A DNA stretch of 64,000 nucleotides from Alteromonas sp. KUL49 (GCF_006538345.1 NZ_BJKL01000009.1:124001-188000); one strand, 5' to 3'; shown: positions 29,544-40,966, numbered from the stretch's first letter. Notes: a model not told the origin generated them from the letters alone. Translations and numbers: made by a program.

Positions 29544-30616
29544 CGCTTTACCTTGTCGAGCGCTGCATCAGGAACATTTTTAATCATCATGCTCTCGCGT
29601 CTTTTAGTCATCATTTTGGCTAGCCTGCGCATGCTTACTGTGGTGTCTTTTTCATCTACGATATCTACACCTAACAAGCGCTCTAAGAGATCCTCTAAGG
29701 TAACAACCCCCTCAAGACCACCGTATTCATCAACCACAAGTAGCATATGAACGTGCTTATTGAGAAAGTGTTCAAACGTGCTCGACAACGGCATACTACC
29801 GAGCACAGTAATGAGGTCTTTAGCATATTCTTTTAATGGCTTATCCGTGTTTCCACGGGCCTGTGCAACCAATAGGTCCGACCGCATCACATAGCCGGTG
29901 ATTTTTTCGGAATCGTTACTTTCAAAAACAGGAATACGCGAGTATTCAATATGCGCATGTTTATGAAAGAAGGTCTCTACAGTCATCGCATCTGAAACAG
30001 AAAATACTGCTGTACGATGAGTAACGACCTCTTTTACAGTTAGTTCATGCAGGCTCAATAGACTTTGCAAGAAAGCCGCCTCATGTTGTGCCAACTGACC
30101 TTCTTGTCCGGACAATTCGGCCATCGCGTGAAGTTCGGTCCTGCTTAGTCCGCGCAGTGGGCTGTCTTCTTTGAATCCTTTAGTCAAAATAGCTGACATC
30201 ACTACAAATGGTTTTAAGACCAAAGTTAAATATTTAAGAAAATAAGCGGTAACTGGTGCTAAGCTTCTCCAGTAGGTGGCTCCTAGCGTTTTAGGGATTA
30301 TTTCTGAAAACACCAAAATCAACAAAGTTAAAATGGCGGATATTACACCTAAATACGCGTCGCCAAAAACAGCAGCAGCTTGAGCTCCAGCGCCCGCAGC
30401 CCCCATCGTATGGGCAATGGTATTAAGTGTTAAAATCGCCGATAAAGGTGTGTTTATATCATCGGTTAAAGAGCGTAGTAGTTTACCACTGGGTCTTTGT
30501 TCTTTTTCGAGCACCGAAATATATGCCGAAGAAACACTGAGTATCACTGCTTCTGCTATTGAACACAAAAACGAAAAGCCAAGAGCAATGAACACATAAA
30601 TTATTAGAAGTAGCAT
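29540..30616 (-). CDS. CNNM (DUF21)/CBS-domain membrane protein without CorC domain
   Basis: 358-aa inner-membrane protein: DUF21/CNNM transmembrane domain (about 1-175; SIAEAVILSVS is the typical first helix) followed by a pair of CBS domains (ITGYVMRSDLL and LLVVDEYGGLEGVVTLEDLL). CNNM/CorC relatives are linked to Mg2+ or other divalent cation transport. The usual C-terminal CorC_HlyC domain is missing; the protein ends about 40 residues after the second CBS. The old label 'hemolysin' is not supported by anything here. Confidence 0.85.
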   Translation of the reverse strand: MLLLIIYVFIALGFSFLCSIAEAVILSVSSAYISVLEKEQRPSGKLLRSLTDDINTPLSAILTLNTIAHTMGAAGAGAQAAAVFGDAYLGVISAILTLLILVFSEIIPKTLGATYWRSLAPVTAYFLKYLTLVLKPFVVMSAILTKGFKEDSPLRGLSRTELHAMAELSGQEGQLAQHEAAFLQSLLSLHELTVKEVVTHRTAVFSVSDAMTVETFFHKHAHIEYSRIPVFESNDSEKITGYVMRSDLLVAQARGNTDKPLKEYAKDLITVLGSMPLSSTFEHFLNKHVHMLLVVDEYGGLEGVVTLEDLLERLLGVDIVDEKDTTVSMRRLAKMMTKRRESMMIKNVPDAALDKVKR

Positions 30617-30706
30617 GGATCCTTTCCATTAATTTGCACGCACTGTGCGGACTTCTATTATGGGTGCTACTCAGATAGATACAAGAGGTATCACCTCCAA
30701 AATCAC

Positions 30707-31819
30707 CTAATGACAGCAGTTAGAGGTTTTGTGTTGAGTACTAATAAGTCGCTTCTTTATGCTTTGATATCCCAACTTCCCGATCAAGAAACCCAGTAAC
30801 AGGGCAGACAATATGTACACCCATTGTCCACCTTCTCCGTGATGGTGAATTCCGTGTTCAAGGTAAATCAATTGACTGAGTTCAAAATGACTAATAAGCC
30901 AATTGAGTCCATAGCCCGCTGCAATGCTGGTACTCATTACACTGAAAATATAGAGTACCAAAGTTCGGGTACCCATTTCTTGTTTGATCATTCCCATGGT
31001 TGAAACATTGGTCGCTGGACCAGCCATAAGGAAAACCAGAATCGCGCCCGGAGACAAACCTGCAGCTAAAAATCCTACAGCGATAGGCGTTGATGCGGTG
31101 GCACAGATGTACATTGGCACTCCTATTAATGCCATAACGAGCATTGCAACAAAGCCATCGCCCCACTGAGTTAAAAAGTCTGTGGGAACCCAAGTTTTAA
31201 TAACCGCTGCCAACATCAAGCCCACTAAAAGCCACTTCACAATATCTTCAAGTAACTTTCCTGAGGCAAATTGCCATACTTTGCCAAGAGTTGCCCCTAA
31301 AGATTTATTCGAAGACGACTCAACGGTATGTTGGTGGTGTTCGTGGTTCTCATGACCATGGCCACTGCAACAGGATGATACTGGTTTGTGAGTGTGAGAG
31401 GATGACTCATTATCAAACCATCTAACCATTAAACCTGCAAAGATAGCACTAAAAATAGCAGCAACAGGACGAACAACTGCATATAAAGGCCCTAGTAAGG
31501 CATAGGAAACCGATACGCTATCTACACCAGTCTCAGGTGTGGATACTAAAAACGAAACCGTCGAAGACTTCGATGCTCCGCTACGACGCAGGCCGATAGC
31601 CGCAGGAATAACGCCACAGGAACACAGAGGAAGTGGCGCACCAATAAACGCCGACTTTGTAATCGCTGAAATAGAAGAACTACCCATATGTTTTTGTAAA
31701 AACGAAATGGGCACCACCTCATGCATCACTCCAGCAACAAATAATCCCAGAAGCAACCATGGCGCAGACTCGACAAAAAGCGACGCAAAGTTTTGTAGGA
31801 GTAGCAATACATCTGTCAT
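30707..31819 (-). CDS. SO_0444-family Cu/Zn efflux permease
   Basis: 370-aa membrane permease of the DUF318/YraQ-like group named after Shewanella SO_0444. About eight to ten membrane segments; conserved PLPLCSCGVIP and a second half with GVPMYICATASTPIA. A cytoplasmic or periplasmic loop near residues 140-165 is rich in His and Cys (CCSGHGHENHEHHQH), as is the tail ending in NCCH, both fitting metal binding. Start set at 31819, seven bases after GGAA; an in-frame ATG lies six bases upstream. Divergent from the PepSY-type gene. Confidence 0.85.
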   Translation of the reverse strand: MTDVLLLLQNFASLFVESAPWLLLGLFVAGVMHEVVPISFLQKHMGSSSISAITKSAFIGAPLPLCSCGVIPAAIGLRRSGASKSSTVSFLVSTPETGVDSVSVSYALLGPLYAVVRPVAAIFSAIFAGLMVRWFDNESSSHTHKPVSSCCSGHGHENHEHHQHTVESSSNKSLGATLGKVWQFASGKLLEDIVKWLLVGLMLAAVIKTWVPTDFLTQWGDGFVAMLVMALIGVPMYICATASTPIAVGFLAAGLSPGAILVFLMAGPATNVSTMGMIKQEMGTRTLVLYIFSVMSTSIAAGYGLNWLISHFELSQLIYLEHGIHHHGEGGQWVYILSALLLGFLIGKLGYQSIKKRLISTQHKTSNCCH

Positions 31820-32049
31820 AAGCATTTCCGAGCTGACCTTTTCCTAGCTGGAACCATAGAAAATGAATCTTGTTAGTACCGACCTCAGTCTACCAAAAGA
31901 ACCTGCAGGCTGAAATAAAGTCTCATGCGTCGGTGACTAAACGTAAACATTTGTTGATTCTTCTCACAAAACACAAATACACCTTTAAACAATTTCTATT
32001 CTCGTTTATAAATCAATCTAAAATTTTCAATATAGATACAAGAAGAACT

Positions 32050-32568
32050 ATGGCGTCCACAAAACTACACATGGCATTTAGAAAATATCACCGTTGGCTA
32101 GGCTTTTTCCTCGCCGGAATTATGGGGGTATATGCAATCAGTGGGGTACTACTCATTTTCAGACCCACCGATATCCTAAAGTACGAACAAACCAACGAGT
32201 ACCAAATTGAAACACAACTCAATAGCCAAGCGGCGATACAACAGCTTCGTGTGAAAGGGCTAAAAGCCAATGGAGAGTCAGACACCCAAGTAGAGTTTAA
32301 CTACGGACACTATGACAAAAGCTCGGGCTTAGCGGTGATTACAAAAAAAGACTACCCCATTGTTTTGGCTAAAATGGTCAAACTTCACAAGGCAACTAAT
32401 AATAGCCCGTTGTTTTGGCTGAACATTAGTTTTGGCGTAGCACTGCTGTTTTTCGTTGTCTCTGCATTTTTCATGTTTCTACCTAAGTTACCAATATACA
32501 AAAATGGGTTAAAAATCGCGGGAGCAGGCGCACTGGTAACGATACTCGTCGTTATTTTTGGCTCTTAA
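32050..32568 (+). CDS. PepSY-associated transmembrane protein (small)
   Basis: 172-aa membrane protein of the PepSY-associated TM type: FRKYHRWLGFFLAGIMGVYAISGVLL near residues 10-35 (first helix, with the conserved HRW), a periplasmic loop with PepSY-like features, and two C-terminal helices. Such proteins accompany iron/siderophore or redox functions. Start at 32050 (MASTKLHM) with AGAAGAA upstream; the 60 residues encoded upstream in frame look non-coding. It precedes a TonB receptor by 164 bp. Confidence 0.78.
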   Translation: MASTKLHMAFRKYHRWLGFFLAGIMGVYAISGVLLIFRPTDILKYEQTNEYQIETQLNSQAAIQQLRVKGLKANGESDTQVEFNYGHYDKSSGLAVITKKDYPIVLAKMVKLHKATNNSPLFWLNISFGVALLFFVVSAFFMFLPKLPIYKNGLKIAGAGALVTILVVIFGS

Positions 32569-32732
32569 TCTATAACTCACACAGCGGCTCGCCATTGAGC
32601 GAGCTCGCTCATTAAAAAAAATTTATCTTATTTATTTCACTTTTTTGAACTTTTTTGTTTCCTTTCCCGTTCCCTTTTATTGACGAGTATAAAAATAGTG
32701 CTCGCGAATAATAAAAAACCCAGGGGAAACAT

Positions 32733-35651
32733 ATGTTTAAAACCACCAAAATAAATAGGGCGGTGGGTATAGCGTTGGCGTGTGCCACGTTCACCAGTTT
32801 GAGTACCACTGCATTAGCACAAGAAACATCTAACCAGGAAGCCGAAGAAGAGTCCGTTGAAAAGATCCAAGTCACGGGTTCGCGTATTAGTCGTATCGAG
32901 CTATCAACACCAGCACCAGTGCTGACTGTTGACGCTCAACAGATTGCGCGTTTCGGTAACCCAGATCTAGGTTCAATCCTTGCAGAACTACCAGCAATAG
33001 CCGCTGGCTCTACACTGATTGGCAACAACAACTCAAACGCAAACGCAGGTTTGAGTTCACCCGACCTTCGCTCACTTGGCGAAAACCGTACTCTTACGCT
33101 AGTAAATGGTAAACGTCACGTTGCTGGCTCTCCATTCAGCAACGCGGTAGATACTGGTTCTATCCCAGCAGCATTGATTGAACGTGTAGAAGTAATCACA
33201 GGTGGTGCATCTGCGATCTACGGTTCAGATGCGGTATCCGGTGTAATCAACGTCATTCTTCGCGATGACTTCGAAGGCGTAGAAATTCGCGCTACAGGTA
33301 GTAGCGATACCGAAAGTATCGGTAACGAAACGTATACATACAGTGCACTTGTTGGTGCAACTACCGATGATGGCCGTGGTAACGTTACTTTCTTCGCTGA
33401 ACGTAACCAAATCAACGAAGTGATGATTCCAGACCTCCAGCAAGCTGCAAACTGGGGTACTTTCATCAACCCTGATAACACAGGTGAAGAAGACGGCATT
33501 CCAGATCGTATCCGAACTCGCAACGTAGGTTCGGAAATGATCAACGCCTTCACGGTACTTAACCCATTTGGCGGTGGTCCGAGAATTACCTTCACGCCTG
33601 ACGGCTCTCCGATCGATCAAGTTTCTCGTATCAACACAAACAGTTTTGCATTTGGTAACTTCGACCAAGCATATGACACTGTGTTCTTTACTGAAAACTA
33701 CGAAAACTATATTCCAAACCAGGAAACACAGACGTTTGCCAGTACCTTTAGGTATGACCTAACTGAAAACGTTAGATTTTATGGTGATGTGAAATATGTA
33801 GATAAGTTTATCGAACAGCAATTCCAGCCATCATTCCGCTTTGGTAACATTTCAATTAATGCTGCTGATAACCCGTTTCTTCCTGAAGCTGCTAGACAAC
33901 AGCTAGCTGATAACGGACAAACAGGTATTGTACAAACGGCCCGTTTCTTTGATGACATTGGTAACCGTTCTGCATCGAATGACCGTAAGTTATGGCGTGT
34001 AGTTACTGGCTTTGAAGGTTACTTCAGCCTTGGTGAAACTGACTTCGATTACGACGTTTACTACACTCGTGGTGAGACGTCTAACACCCGAAGAACACTA
34101 AACGATCTTATTCCAGACAACCTTACGGCTGCTCTAGACGCAGTTATCGATCCAGCCACTGGCGAAGTAGCTTGTCGTAGCCAGGTGCCTGATTTACAGG
34201 GTGAAGGTTACGAAGATCCAGCGTCAGTTAATGGTGGGGCTTGTGCGCCATTCAATCCTTTTGGCTTTGGACAAGCATCAGCTGAAGCAGTTGACTTTGT
34301 TTCTGGTGACGTAGAGCGTAAAGACGAAATTACTCAAACCGTTTACGGTGGTTTCGTTTCATTCGATACCAGCGCATTGTTCGAACTACCTGCGGGCCCA
34401 ATGGGTATCGCGCTAGGTTATGAATACCGCGAAGAGACAGTATCGACAATTACTGACGAATTTACAAAAGCAGGTTTCTTCACCAACGCAGCAACGCCTG
34501 ACTCTTCTGGTTCATACGATGTAGACGAATTCTTCATCGAGCTACGTGCACCACTTCTAGAAGATGTTTTTCTTGCTGATTCACTAAGTATTGATGCTGC
34601 GTATCGTGCTGCGGATTATTCGCATGCTGGTAGCGCTGATTCTTGGCAAGTAGGTTTAATGTGGGCACCTATTGCTGACCTAACCTTCCGTGGAACACTA
34701 GGTGAAGCGGTTCGTGCGCCAAACGTTGATGAGGCGTTTAGTCCACAATCACCAGGTTTTGCGAACATCAGTGATCCGTGTGATGAAGACAACATCGACG
34801 ATGATCCAGATCGTCGTGCAAACTGTGCCGCATTGGGTATCCCTGCTGGTTTCCAAGCTAACGATAACGTAAGTATTGAAACTCTTTCTGGTGGTAACCC
34901 AGATCTGTTCTCTGAAGTTAGTGAATCTCGCACCGTTGGTGTTGTATGGGCACCTGATTTCATTGAAGATTTCTCAATTACTATCGATTGGTATGACATC
35001 GAAATTGAAGATGCTATTAACGCCGTTTCTGCTCAGGACATTCTAGATAACTGTGTTGATGCAACCGGTGGTCCTGATGCTGCGTTCTGTGCGCAAATCG
35101 ACCGTGATGCGAACAATGACGTAGAACTTGTACGTTCAGGATTCGTTAACGCTTCTGCAATTACAACCTCTGGTATTGAATTCCAAGTCTTGTACACCAC
35201 AGACCTTGCTGACTTCTCTCTTCCGGGTGAAGTACGTATTAATTTCCAAGGTAACAAGGTTCAAGAGTTCGACATTTTCGAATTCCAAGACCGTCCTGAC
35301 GAAATTAACGTTGAAGTTGGTGAACTTGGTGACCCTGAGTTCCAGTTTAGAACAATCATCGATTATCGTATCGGCGACTGGGTGTTCAACCACACAAGTC
35401 GATTCATTGACCGTGTAGCAACGTACGATGTATCACCAGGTGGTGGTTCTCCAGAAGATACGTCGCCTGCATTTGTTGGCACAATCTGGACTCACGACTT
35501 TGGTGTTGAATATAACGTTTCTGAGAACTTCGAAGTTAACTTCGGTGTTCGTAACGCGTTTAACAAAGTACCTCCTGGTTATACCTTTGACCCACTATAT
35601 GACTTAGTTGGTCGTCGAGTTAACGCTGCGATGGTATACCGCTTTAATTAA
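32733..35651 (+). CDS. TonB-dependent outer-membrane receptor
   Basis: 972-aa receptor with signal peptide (cleaved near ALA-QET), a plug domain (residues about 45-175; IQVTGSRISR, LVNGKRHVAG, ERVEVITGGASAIYGSDAV) and a 22-strand type barrel with a C-terminal strand ending MVYRFN. It imports an unknown ligand with TonB/ExbBD energy. The style (large, Asp/Asn-rich extracellular loops, GSRI after the N-terminal extension) is common in Alteromonadales receptors for carbohydrates or peptides. It is flanked by its own terminator and the end of the S10 operon. AGGGGAAAC precedes the ATG. The final residue is Asn rather than the usual Phe. Confidence 0.9.
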   Translation: MFKTTKINRAVGIALACATFTSLSTTALAQETSNQEAEEESVEKIQVTGSRISRIELSTPAPVLTVDAQQIARFGNPDLGSILAELPAIAAGSTLIGNNNSNANAGLSSPDLRSLGENRTLTLVNGKRHVAGSPFSNAVDTGSIPAALIERVEVITGGASAIYGSDAVSGVINVILRDDFEGVEIRATGSSDTESIGNETYTYSALVGATTDDGRGNVTFFAERNQINEVMIPDLQQAANWGTFINPDNTGEEDGIPDRIRTRNVGSEMINAFTVLNPFGGGPRITFTPDGSPIDQVSRINTNSFAFGNFDQAYDTVFFTENYENYIPNQETQTFASTFRYDLTENVRFYGDVKYVDKFIEQQFQPSFRFGNISINAADNPFLPEAARQQLADNGQTGIVQTARFFDDIGNRSASNDRKLWRVVTGFEGYFSLGETDFDYDVYYTRGETSNTRRTLNDLIPDNLTAALDAVIDPATGEVACRSQVPDLQGEGYEDPASVNGGACAPFNPFGFGQASAEAVDFVSGDVERKDEITQTVYGGFVSFDTSALFELPAGPMGIALGYEYREETVSTITDEFTKAGFFTNAATPDSSGSYDVDEFFIELRAPLLEDVFLADSLSIDAAYRAADYSHAGSADSWQVGLMWAPIADLTFRGTLGEAVRAPNVDEAFSPQSPGFANISDPCDEDNIDDDPDRRANCAALGIPAGFQANDNVSIETLSGGNPDLFSEVSESRTVGVVWAPDFIEDFSITIDWYDIEIEDAINAVSAQDILDNCVDATGGPDAAFCAQIDRDANNDVELVRSGFVNASAITTSGIEFQVLYTTDLADFSLPGEVRINFQGNKVQEFDIFEFQDRPDEINVEVGELGDPEFQFRTIIDYRIGDWVFNHTSRFIDRVATYDVSPGGGSPEDTSPAFVGTIWTHDFGVEYNVSENFEVNFGVRNAFNKVPPGYTFDPLYDLVGRRVNAAMVYRFN

Positions 35652-35675
35652 GTCTACCCTCCCTGTAGACCACAC

Positions 35676-35706
35676 CCGCTACCTCCTTGTGGGGTAGCGG
35701 TTTTTT
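35676..35706 (+). terminator. Terminator of TonB receptor gene
   Basis: Eight-base stem (35676-35683 with 35693-35700) with a nine-base loop followed by six T. Located 25 bases past the receptor stop. Confidence 0.92.
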
Positions 35707-35720
35707 ATCAAAGTAAGCAT

Positions 35721-35759
35721 AAAAAAAAAAAAAGCGCCGGTCTTTCGACCGGCGCTTTC
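35721..35759 (-). terminator. Terminator of the S10 operon
   Basis: Perfect 12-base stem (35731-35742 with 35747-35758), TTTC loop, followed on the minus strand by 13 T. It lies 24 bases after the rpsQ stop and ends the operon decisively. Confidence 0.95.
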
Positions 35760-35782
35760 TTATTTACTTAACGTGAAAAAAC

Positions 35783-36040
35783 TTATACAGAAGCTTTTTC
35801 TACAACGTCAACTAGGATCCAAGTCTTAGACTTAGAATAAGGACGACACTCGCGAATAGTCACTGTATCGCCTTCGTTGCACACGTTGCTTTCGTCGTGG
35901 GCGTGAAGCTTAGTAGAACGCTTGATGAACTTCCCATAGATAGGGTGCTTAACGAAACGCTCAACTACAACAGTAATGGTTTTATCCATTTTGTTGCTAA
36001 CCACACGACCTTGAACTGTACGAATTTTTTGTTCAGTCAT
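35783..36040 (-). CDS. rpsQ: 30S ribosomal protein S17
   Basis: 85-aa primary 16S rRNA-binding protein; [27 protein letters not shown] is diagnostic (seen from residue 10 on). Last gene of the S10 operon, sharing one base with rpmC. The spc operon gene rplN, its usual downstream neighbour, is absent; a terminator and a TonB receptor follow. Confidence 0.98.
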   Translation of the reverse strand: MTEQKIRTVQGRVVSNKMDKTITVVVERFVKHPIYGKFIKRSTKLHAHDESNVCNEGDTVTIRECRPYSKSKTWILVDVVEKASV

Positions 36041-36231
36041 TACGCATCAGCCTTTTGAGTCAGAATGGTTTTAACACGCGCGATGTTACGACGCACTTTT
36101 CTCAACTGATCAGTTTTTTCAAGCTGGCCAGTTGTGTGCTGCATGCGCAAGTTGAACTGTTCGCGTAGCAGGTTTAACAACTCTGCGTTCAGCTCTTCTA
36201 CGCTTTTTTCTTTCAGTTCAGTCGCTTTCAT
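36040..36231 (-). CDS. rpmC: 50S ribosomal protein L29
   Basis: 63-aa helical protein near the peptide exit tunnel; [18 protein letters not shown] and [11 protein letters not shown] are typical. Joined by one-base overlaps to rplP and rpsQ. Confidence 0.98.
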   Translation of the reverse strand: MKATELKEKSVEELNAELLNLLREQFNLRMQHTTGQLEKTDQLRKVRRNIARVKTILTQKADA

Positions 36232-36641
36232 TACATCACCGTCCGAGTTACAAAGGTTGTTTTAAATGGCAGTTTCGCAGCTGCCAGTTCAAACGCTTCA
36301 CGTGCTAGTTCTTCTGGAACACCTTCCATTTCGTAAAGAACACGACCAGGTTGAATTTGGCAAACCCAGTACTCAACGTTACCTTTACCTTTACCTTGAC
36401 GAACCTCAAGAGGCTTCTCAGTAATTGGCTTGTCAGGGAAAACTCGAATCCAAATTTTACCTTGACGCTTAACGTGACGAGTCATTGCACGACGCGCTGC
36501 TTCGATTTGACGCGCAGTCATACGACCACGGCCAACCGCTTTAAGCCCGAAAGTACCAAAGGCTACAGTGCTACCCGCAGCATAACCGCGGTTACGACCT
36601 TTGTGCATTTTACGGAACTTCATGCGTTTTGGTTGTAACAT
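36231..36641 (-). CDS. rplP: 50S ribosomal protein L16
   Basis: 136-aa protein of the A-site/tRNA-binding region; [19 protein letters not shown] and GPG-like C-terminal block are typical, with normal length. Three bases from rpsC and overlapping rpmC. Confidence 0.98.
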   Translation of the reverse strand: MLQPKRMKFRKMHKGRNRGYAAGSTVAFGTFGLKAVGRGRMTARQIEAARRAMTRHVKRQGKIWIRVFPDKPITEKPLEVRQGKGKGNVEYWVCQIQPGRVLYEMEGVPEELAREAFELAAAKLPFKTTFVTRTVM

Positions 36642-36643
36642 GA

Positions 36644-37348
36644 TTAGCCCTCTCGCTTAGCGTTGCGGCCTTTCTTCTTAGGTTGAGCAGCTGGTGCTTG
36701 CTCTTGAGTTGTAGGTAAACCACCTAGAACTTCACCTTTGAAGATCCAAACTTTAACGCCGATGATACCGTAAGTTGTTGACGCTTCTGAGGTCGCGTAA
36801 TCGATGTCCGCACGGAATGTGTGCAATGGAACACGACCTTCACGATACCATTCTGAACGTGCGATTTCCGCGCCGCCCAAACGACCGCTAACTTCAACCT
36901 TGATACCTTTAGCACCAAGACGCATTGCATTTTGTACCGCACGCTTCATAGCACGACGGAACATAACACGACGCTCTAGCTGGCTAGAGATGCTATCAGC
37001 TACTAGCTGACCATCTAGCTCTGGCTTACGTACTTCAGCGATGTTGATCTGAGCTGGCACACCGGCTAGCTTAGATACGTAATTACGCAACTTTTCTACG
37101 TCTTCACCTTTCTTACCGATAACTACGCCTGGACGAGCAGTGTGAATAGTCACACGGATGCTCTTAGCAGGACGCTCGATCACGATTTTAGAAAGTGATG
37201 CGTTCTTAAGTTGCTTCGTCAAGTACTGACGTACTTGATGATCGTTGTACAGATTATCCGCATAGTCTGCAGTATTAGCGTACCAGGTAGAAGTCCATGG
37301 TTTGCTGATACCCAGGCGTATACCTGTAGGATGTACCTTCTGTCCCAT
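36644..37348 (-). CDS. rpsC: 30S ribosomal protein S3
   Basis: 234-aa protein at the mRNA entry site; [14 protein letters not shown] start, KH domain with [15 protein letters not shown], and C-terminal [15 protein letters not shown]. Nine bases after rplV. Confidence 0.98.
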   Translation of the reverse strand: MGQKVHPTGIRLGISKPWTSTWYANTADYADNLYNDHQVRQYLTKQLKNASLSKIVIERPAKSIRVTIHTARPGVVIGKKGEDVEKLRNYVSKLAGVPAQINIAEVRKPELDGQLVADSISSQLERRVMFRRAMKRAVQNAMRLGAKGIKVEVSGRLGGAEIARSEWYREGRVPLHTFRADIDYATSEASTTYGIIGVKVWIFKGEVLGGLPTTQEQAPAAQPKKKGRNAKREG

Positions 37349-37357
37349 TATCTACTC

Positions 37358-37690
37358 CTAGTTATCCGCTACAACCACAGTGATGTGACTGCTGCGCTTA
37401 AAGATACGATCAGCACGGCCTTTAGCACGTGGCTTAATACGTTTCATCGTTGGACCTTCGTCAACAAAGATCTTCGCTACAACAAGCTCGTCGATGTCTG
37501 CGCCTTCGTTGTGTTCTGCGTTTGCAATTGCAGACTCCAACACTTTCTTAACTAGCGCAGCGCTTTTCTTCGGGCTGTAAGCAAGCACTTCTAGTGCTTT
37601 CTCAACGTGTAGACCGCGAATCTGATCTGCAACCAAGCGTGCTTTTTGAGCCGACGTGCGGGCAAAACGGTGTTTAGCTAATGCTTCCAT
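37358..37690 (-). CDS. rplV: 50S ribosomal protein L22
   Basis: 110-aa protein lining the exit tunnel; [13 protein letters not shown] and [18 protein letters not shown] match the family. Normal length, no macrolide-type insertion in the loop that I can see. Confidence 0.98.
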   Translation of the reverse strand: MEALAKHRFARTSAQKARLVADQIRGLHVEKALEVLAYSPKKSAALVKKVLESAIANAEHNEGADIDELVVAKIFVDEGPTMKRIKPRAKGRADRIFKRSSHITVVVADN

Positions 37691-37702
37691 TTATTCTACC
37701 CC

Positions 37703-37978
37703 TTAACGTTTAGCTTTCTTATCCGCGACATGACCGCGGTAAGTACGCGTTGGCGCAAATTCGCCCAACTTATGGCCTACCATTTCGTCACTGATGATTA
37801 CAGGAACGTGCTGGCGACCGTTATGGACCGCAATGGTCAACCCAATCATATCTGGGATGATCATAGAACGACGAGACCAAGTTTTGATTGGTTTACGTTC
37901 GTTCTTTTCCACTGCAGCCTCTACCTTCTTCAGCAAGTGAAGGTCAATAAAAGGACCTTTCTTGAGAGAACGTGGCAT
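37703..37978 (-). CDS. rpsS: 30S ribosomal protein S19
   Basis: 91-aa head protein; [18 protein letters not shown] and [19 protein letters not shown] are diagnostic. Confidence 0.98.
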   Translation of the reverse strand: MPRSLKKGPFIDLHLLKKVEAAVEKNERKPIKTWSRRSMIIPDMIGLTIAVHNGRQHVPVIISDEMVGHKLGEFAPTRTYRGHVADKKAKR

Positions 37979-37993
37979 GGTGAATCCTCGCTA

Positions 37994-38818
37994 TTACTTG
38001 TTACGACGACGTACGATAAGCTTATCAGTACGCTTGTTGCTTCGGGTTTTCTTACCTTTAGTAGGAACACCCCAAGGAGTTACTGGGTGACGGCCACCAG
38101 AAGTACGACCTTCACCACCACCGTGTGGGTGATCAACCGGGTTCATGGCAACACCACGAACTGTCGGACGAACACCGCGCCAGCGGTTAGCACCTGCTTT
38201 ACCTAGTGAACGAAGCATATGCTCTGCATTGCCTACTTCACCGATGGTAGCGCGGCAGTCCGCAAGTACTTTACGCATTTCGCCTGAGCGTAGACGCAAT
38301 GTGATGTAGTTTCCATCACGTGCTAGCATCTGTGCGTAAGCACCGGCTGAACGTGCAATCTGTGCACCTTTACCAGGCTTCATTTCAATTGCGTGAACAA
38401 CAGTACCCACTGGGATGTTGCGCATTGGCAATGTGTTACCAGCTTTGATCGGAGCGTCTGAACCAGACTGAACCGCATCACCAGCTTGAATACCTTTAGG
38501 AGCTAGGATATAGCGACGCTCACCGTCTGCGTACAATACTAGTGCAATGTTTGCAGAACGGTTTGGATCGTATTCTAAACGCTCAACTTTAGCAGGAATG
38601 CCGTCTTTGTTACGTTTAAAGTCGATTACACGATAGTGATGCTTGTGACCACCACCGATGTGACGAACTGTGATACGACCGTTGTTGTTACGACCACCAG
38701 ACTTGCTGCTCTTTTCCAACAATGGCGCGTACGGTGCACCTTTGTGCAGGTCAGGGTTAACGACCTGAACAACGTGACGACGACCGGCAGAAGTTGGCTT
38801 AGCTTTCAATAATGGCAT
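37994..38818 (-). CDS. rplB: 50S ribosomal protein L2
   Basis: 274-aa protein needed for subunit association and peptidyl transferase; the catalytically important histidine region [16 protein letters not shown] is intact. Confidence 0.98.
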   Translation of the reverse strand: MPLLKAKPTSAGRRHVVQVVNPDLHKGAPYAPLLEKSSKSGGRNNNGRITVRHIGGGHKHHYRVIDFKRNKDGIPAKVERLEYDPNRSANIALVLYADGERRYILAPKGIQAGDAVQSGSDAPIKAGNTLPMRNIPVGTVVHAIEMKPGKGAQIARSAGAYAQMLARDGNYITLRLRSGEMRKVLADCRATIGEVGNAEHMLRSLGKAGANRWRGVRPTVRGVAMNPVDHPHGGGEGRTSGGRHPVTPWGVPTKGKKTRSNKRTDKLIVRRRNK

Positions 38819-38832
38819 TTCTAATCCCCTTC

Positions 38833-39132
38833 TTACTCAGCACCACCGACAAAGTCGATGTCCTGACCTTCTTTAAGCACTACATATGCTTTTTTCCAGT
38901 CGCTGCGCTTACCGAAAGACATACCGTGACGCTTAGTTTTACCTTTAACGTTTACAGTACGAACACCGTCAACTTCAACTTCAAACAATTTTTCAACTGC
39001 TGCTTTGATTTCGGCTTTGTTCGCGTCTTTAGCTACTTTAAATACAACTGTGTTGCTCGCTTCAGCAGCCATAGTAGACTTTTCTGAAACGTGAGGTGCT
39101 AATAGCACCTTCAGTAGACGTTCTTCATTCAT
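38833..39132 (-). CDS. rplW: 50S ribosomal protein L23
   Basis: 99-aa exit-site protein that docks SRP and trigger factor; [15 protein letters not shown] and the C-terminal [18 protein letters not shown] match. Start overlaps the rplD stop by four bases. Confidence 0.98.
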   Translation of the reverse strand: MNEERLLKVLLAPHVSEKSTMAAEASNTVVFKVAKDANKAEIKAAVEKLFEVEVDGVRTVNVKGKTKRHGMSFGKRSDWKKAYVVLKEGQDIDFVGGAE

Positions 39133-39734
39133 GCTAACGCCTCCTCAAGTTGTTTAACTGCATCAGCAGTGATTAGCACTTTTTCAAATGCAATCAAGCT
39201 CACTGGGTCGATGCCTGCTACGTCGCGTACGTCAACTTTGTACAAGTTGCGTGCTGCTAAGAACAAGTTCTCATCAACTTCAGGAGTAACGATTAGAACG
39301 TCAGTTAGTTCATATTCGTTAAGTGCAGAAAGAAGAGCTTTAGTCTTAGGTGCTTCAACACCGAACTTCTCAACAACAACCAAACGGTCTTGGCGGATTA
39401 GTTCAGACAAGATGCTCTTGATCGCACCGCGATACATTTTCTTGTTAACTTTTTGGTCAAAGTCACGAGGCTTAGCAGCAAATGCACGGCCACCGCCAAC
39501 CCAAATTGGGCTACGGATAGTACCAGCACGTGCGCGGCCAGTACCTTTTTGACGCCATGGCTTCTTACCACCACCACGAACTTCAGCGCGAGTCTTCTGC
39601 GCTTTAGTGCCTTGACGAGCACCTGCACCGTAAGCGACAACTACCTGGTGTACCAGGGCTTCGTTGAAATCACGTCCAAAAGTCGCTTCGGATACTTCAA
39701 GAGCGCTTTGCGCGTCTTTCAATGTTAATTCCAT
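39129..39734 (-). CDS. rplD: 50S ribosomal protein L4
   Basis: 201-aa protein; tunnel loop [19 protein letters not shown] is typical. In E. coli free L4 represses the S10 operon by binding its leader; a candidate leader exists upstream of rpsJ here. Confidence 0.98.
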   Translation of the reverse strand: MELTLKDAQSALEVSEATFGRDFNEALVHQVVVAYGAGARQGTKAQKTRAEVRGGGKKPWRQKGTGRARAGTIRSPIWVGGGRAFAAKPRDFDQKVNKKMYRGAIKSILSELIRQDRLVVVEKFGVEAPKTKALLSALNEYELTDVLIVTPEVDENLFLAARNLYKVDVRDVAGIDPVSLIAFEKVLITADAVKQLEEALA

Positions 39735-39751
39735 CAGTTCACTCTCCGACG

Positions 39752-40390
39752 TTACGCTTTAACAGCTGGCTTAACGATCACGTCGCCGCCAGTTGCGCCA
39801 GGTACGGCACCTTTAACTAGGATAAGGTTGTTTTCTGCGTCTACGCGTACAACTTCCAAAGACTGAGTAGTCACTTGCTTGTTACCAAGCTGACCAGCCA
39901 TTTTCTTGCCTTTGAATACTTTACCTGGAGATTGGTTTTGACCAATTGAACCAGGAGCACGGTGAGACAAAGAATTACCGTGAGTCATACGCTGTGAACT
40001 GAAGTTCCAACGTTTGATTGCACCAGCAAAACCTTTACCTTTTGATGTACCAGTTACATCAATTTTCTTAGTGTCATTAAAGATTTCAACAGTGATTTCA
40101 CTGCCTACTTCAATATCGGCACCTTCGTTATCTTCTAGGCGGAATTCTACTAGAGAAGAACCTGCTTCAACGCCAGCTTTAGCAAAATGACCTGCTTCAG
40201 CTTTGTTGATGCGGTTTGCTTTCTTAGTTCCAGCAGTAACCTGAAGAGCGCGATAACCGTCAGTTTCCTCAGTACGTAACTGAGTTACACGGTTTGGGGT
40301 CGCTTCGATAACAGTCACAGGGATCGACGTACCATCTTCAGTGAAGATGCGCGTCATGCCCACTTTACGACCGACTAGACCAATCGCCAT
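39752..40390 (-). CDS. rplC: 50S ribosomal protein L3
   Basis: 212-aa early-assembly protein; [10 protein letters not shown] start, [20 protein letters not shown] loop including the glutamine region modified in E. coli, and [20 protein letters not shown]. Confidence 0.98.
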   Translation of the reverse strand: MAIGLVGRKVGMTRIFTEDGTSIPVTVIEATPNRVTQLRTEETDGYRALQVTAGTKKANRINKAEAGHFAKAGVEAGSSLVEFRLEDNEGADIEVGSEITVEIFNDTKKIDVTGTSKGKGFAGAIKRWNFSSQRMTHGNSLSHRAPGSIGQNQSPGKVFKGKKMAGQLGNKQVTTQSLEVVRVDAENNLILVKGAVPGATGGDVIVKPAVKA

Positions 40391-40408
40391 TGTTATAACC
40401 CTCTCTTG

Positions 40409-40933
<525 letters not shown>

Positions 40934-40938
40934 CGCGA

Positions 40939-40966
40939 ATTATACATGGGTTGGTGATTAATGCAA
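40939..40966 (-). promoter_or_regulatory. S10 operon promoter
   Basis: Minus-strand -35 TTGCAT (40961-40966), 16-bp spacer and a consensus -10 TATAAT (40939-40944), followed by a GC-rich stretch as in stringently controlled promoters. Confidence 0.85.

Noticed and set aside
31870..32049. N-terminal extension of the PepSY-type protein
   Set aside because: Sixty residues without domain character and without a ribosome site; the family start at 32050 is better.
32612..32875. Minus-strand frame opposite the TonB receptor start
   Set aside because: Covers the receptor's leader and signal peptide; composition and lack of ribosome site mark it as a shadow.
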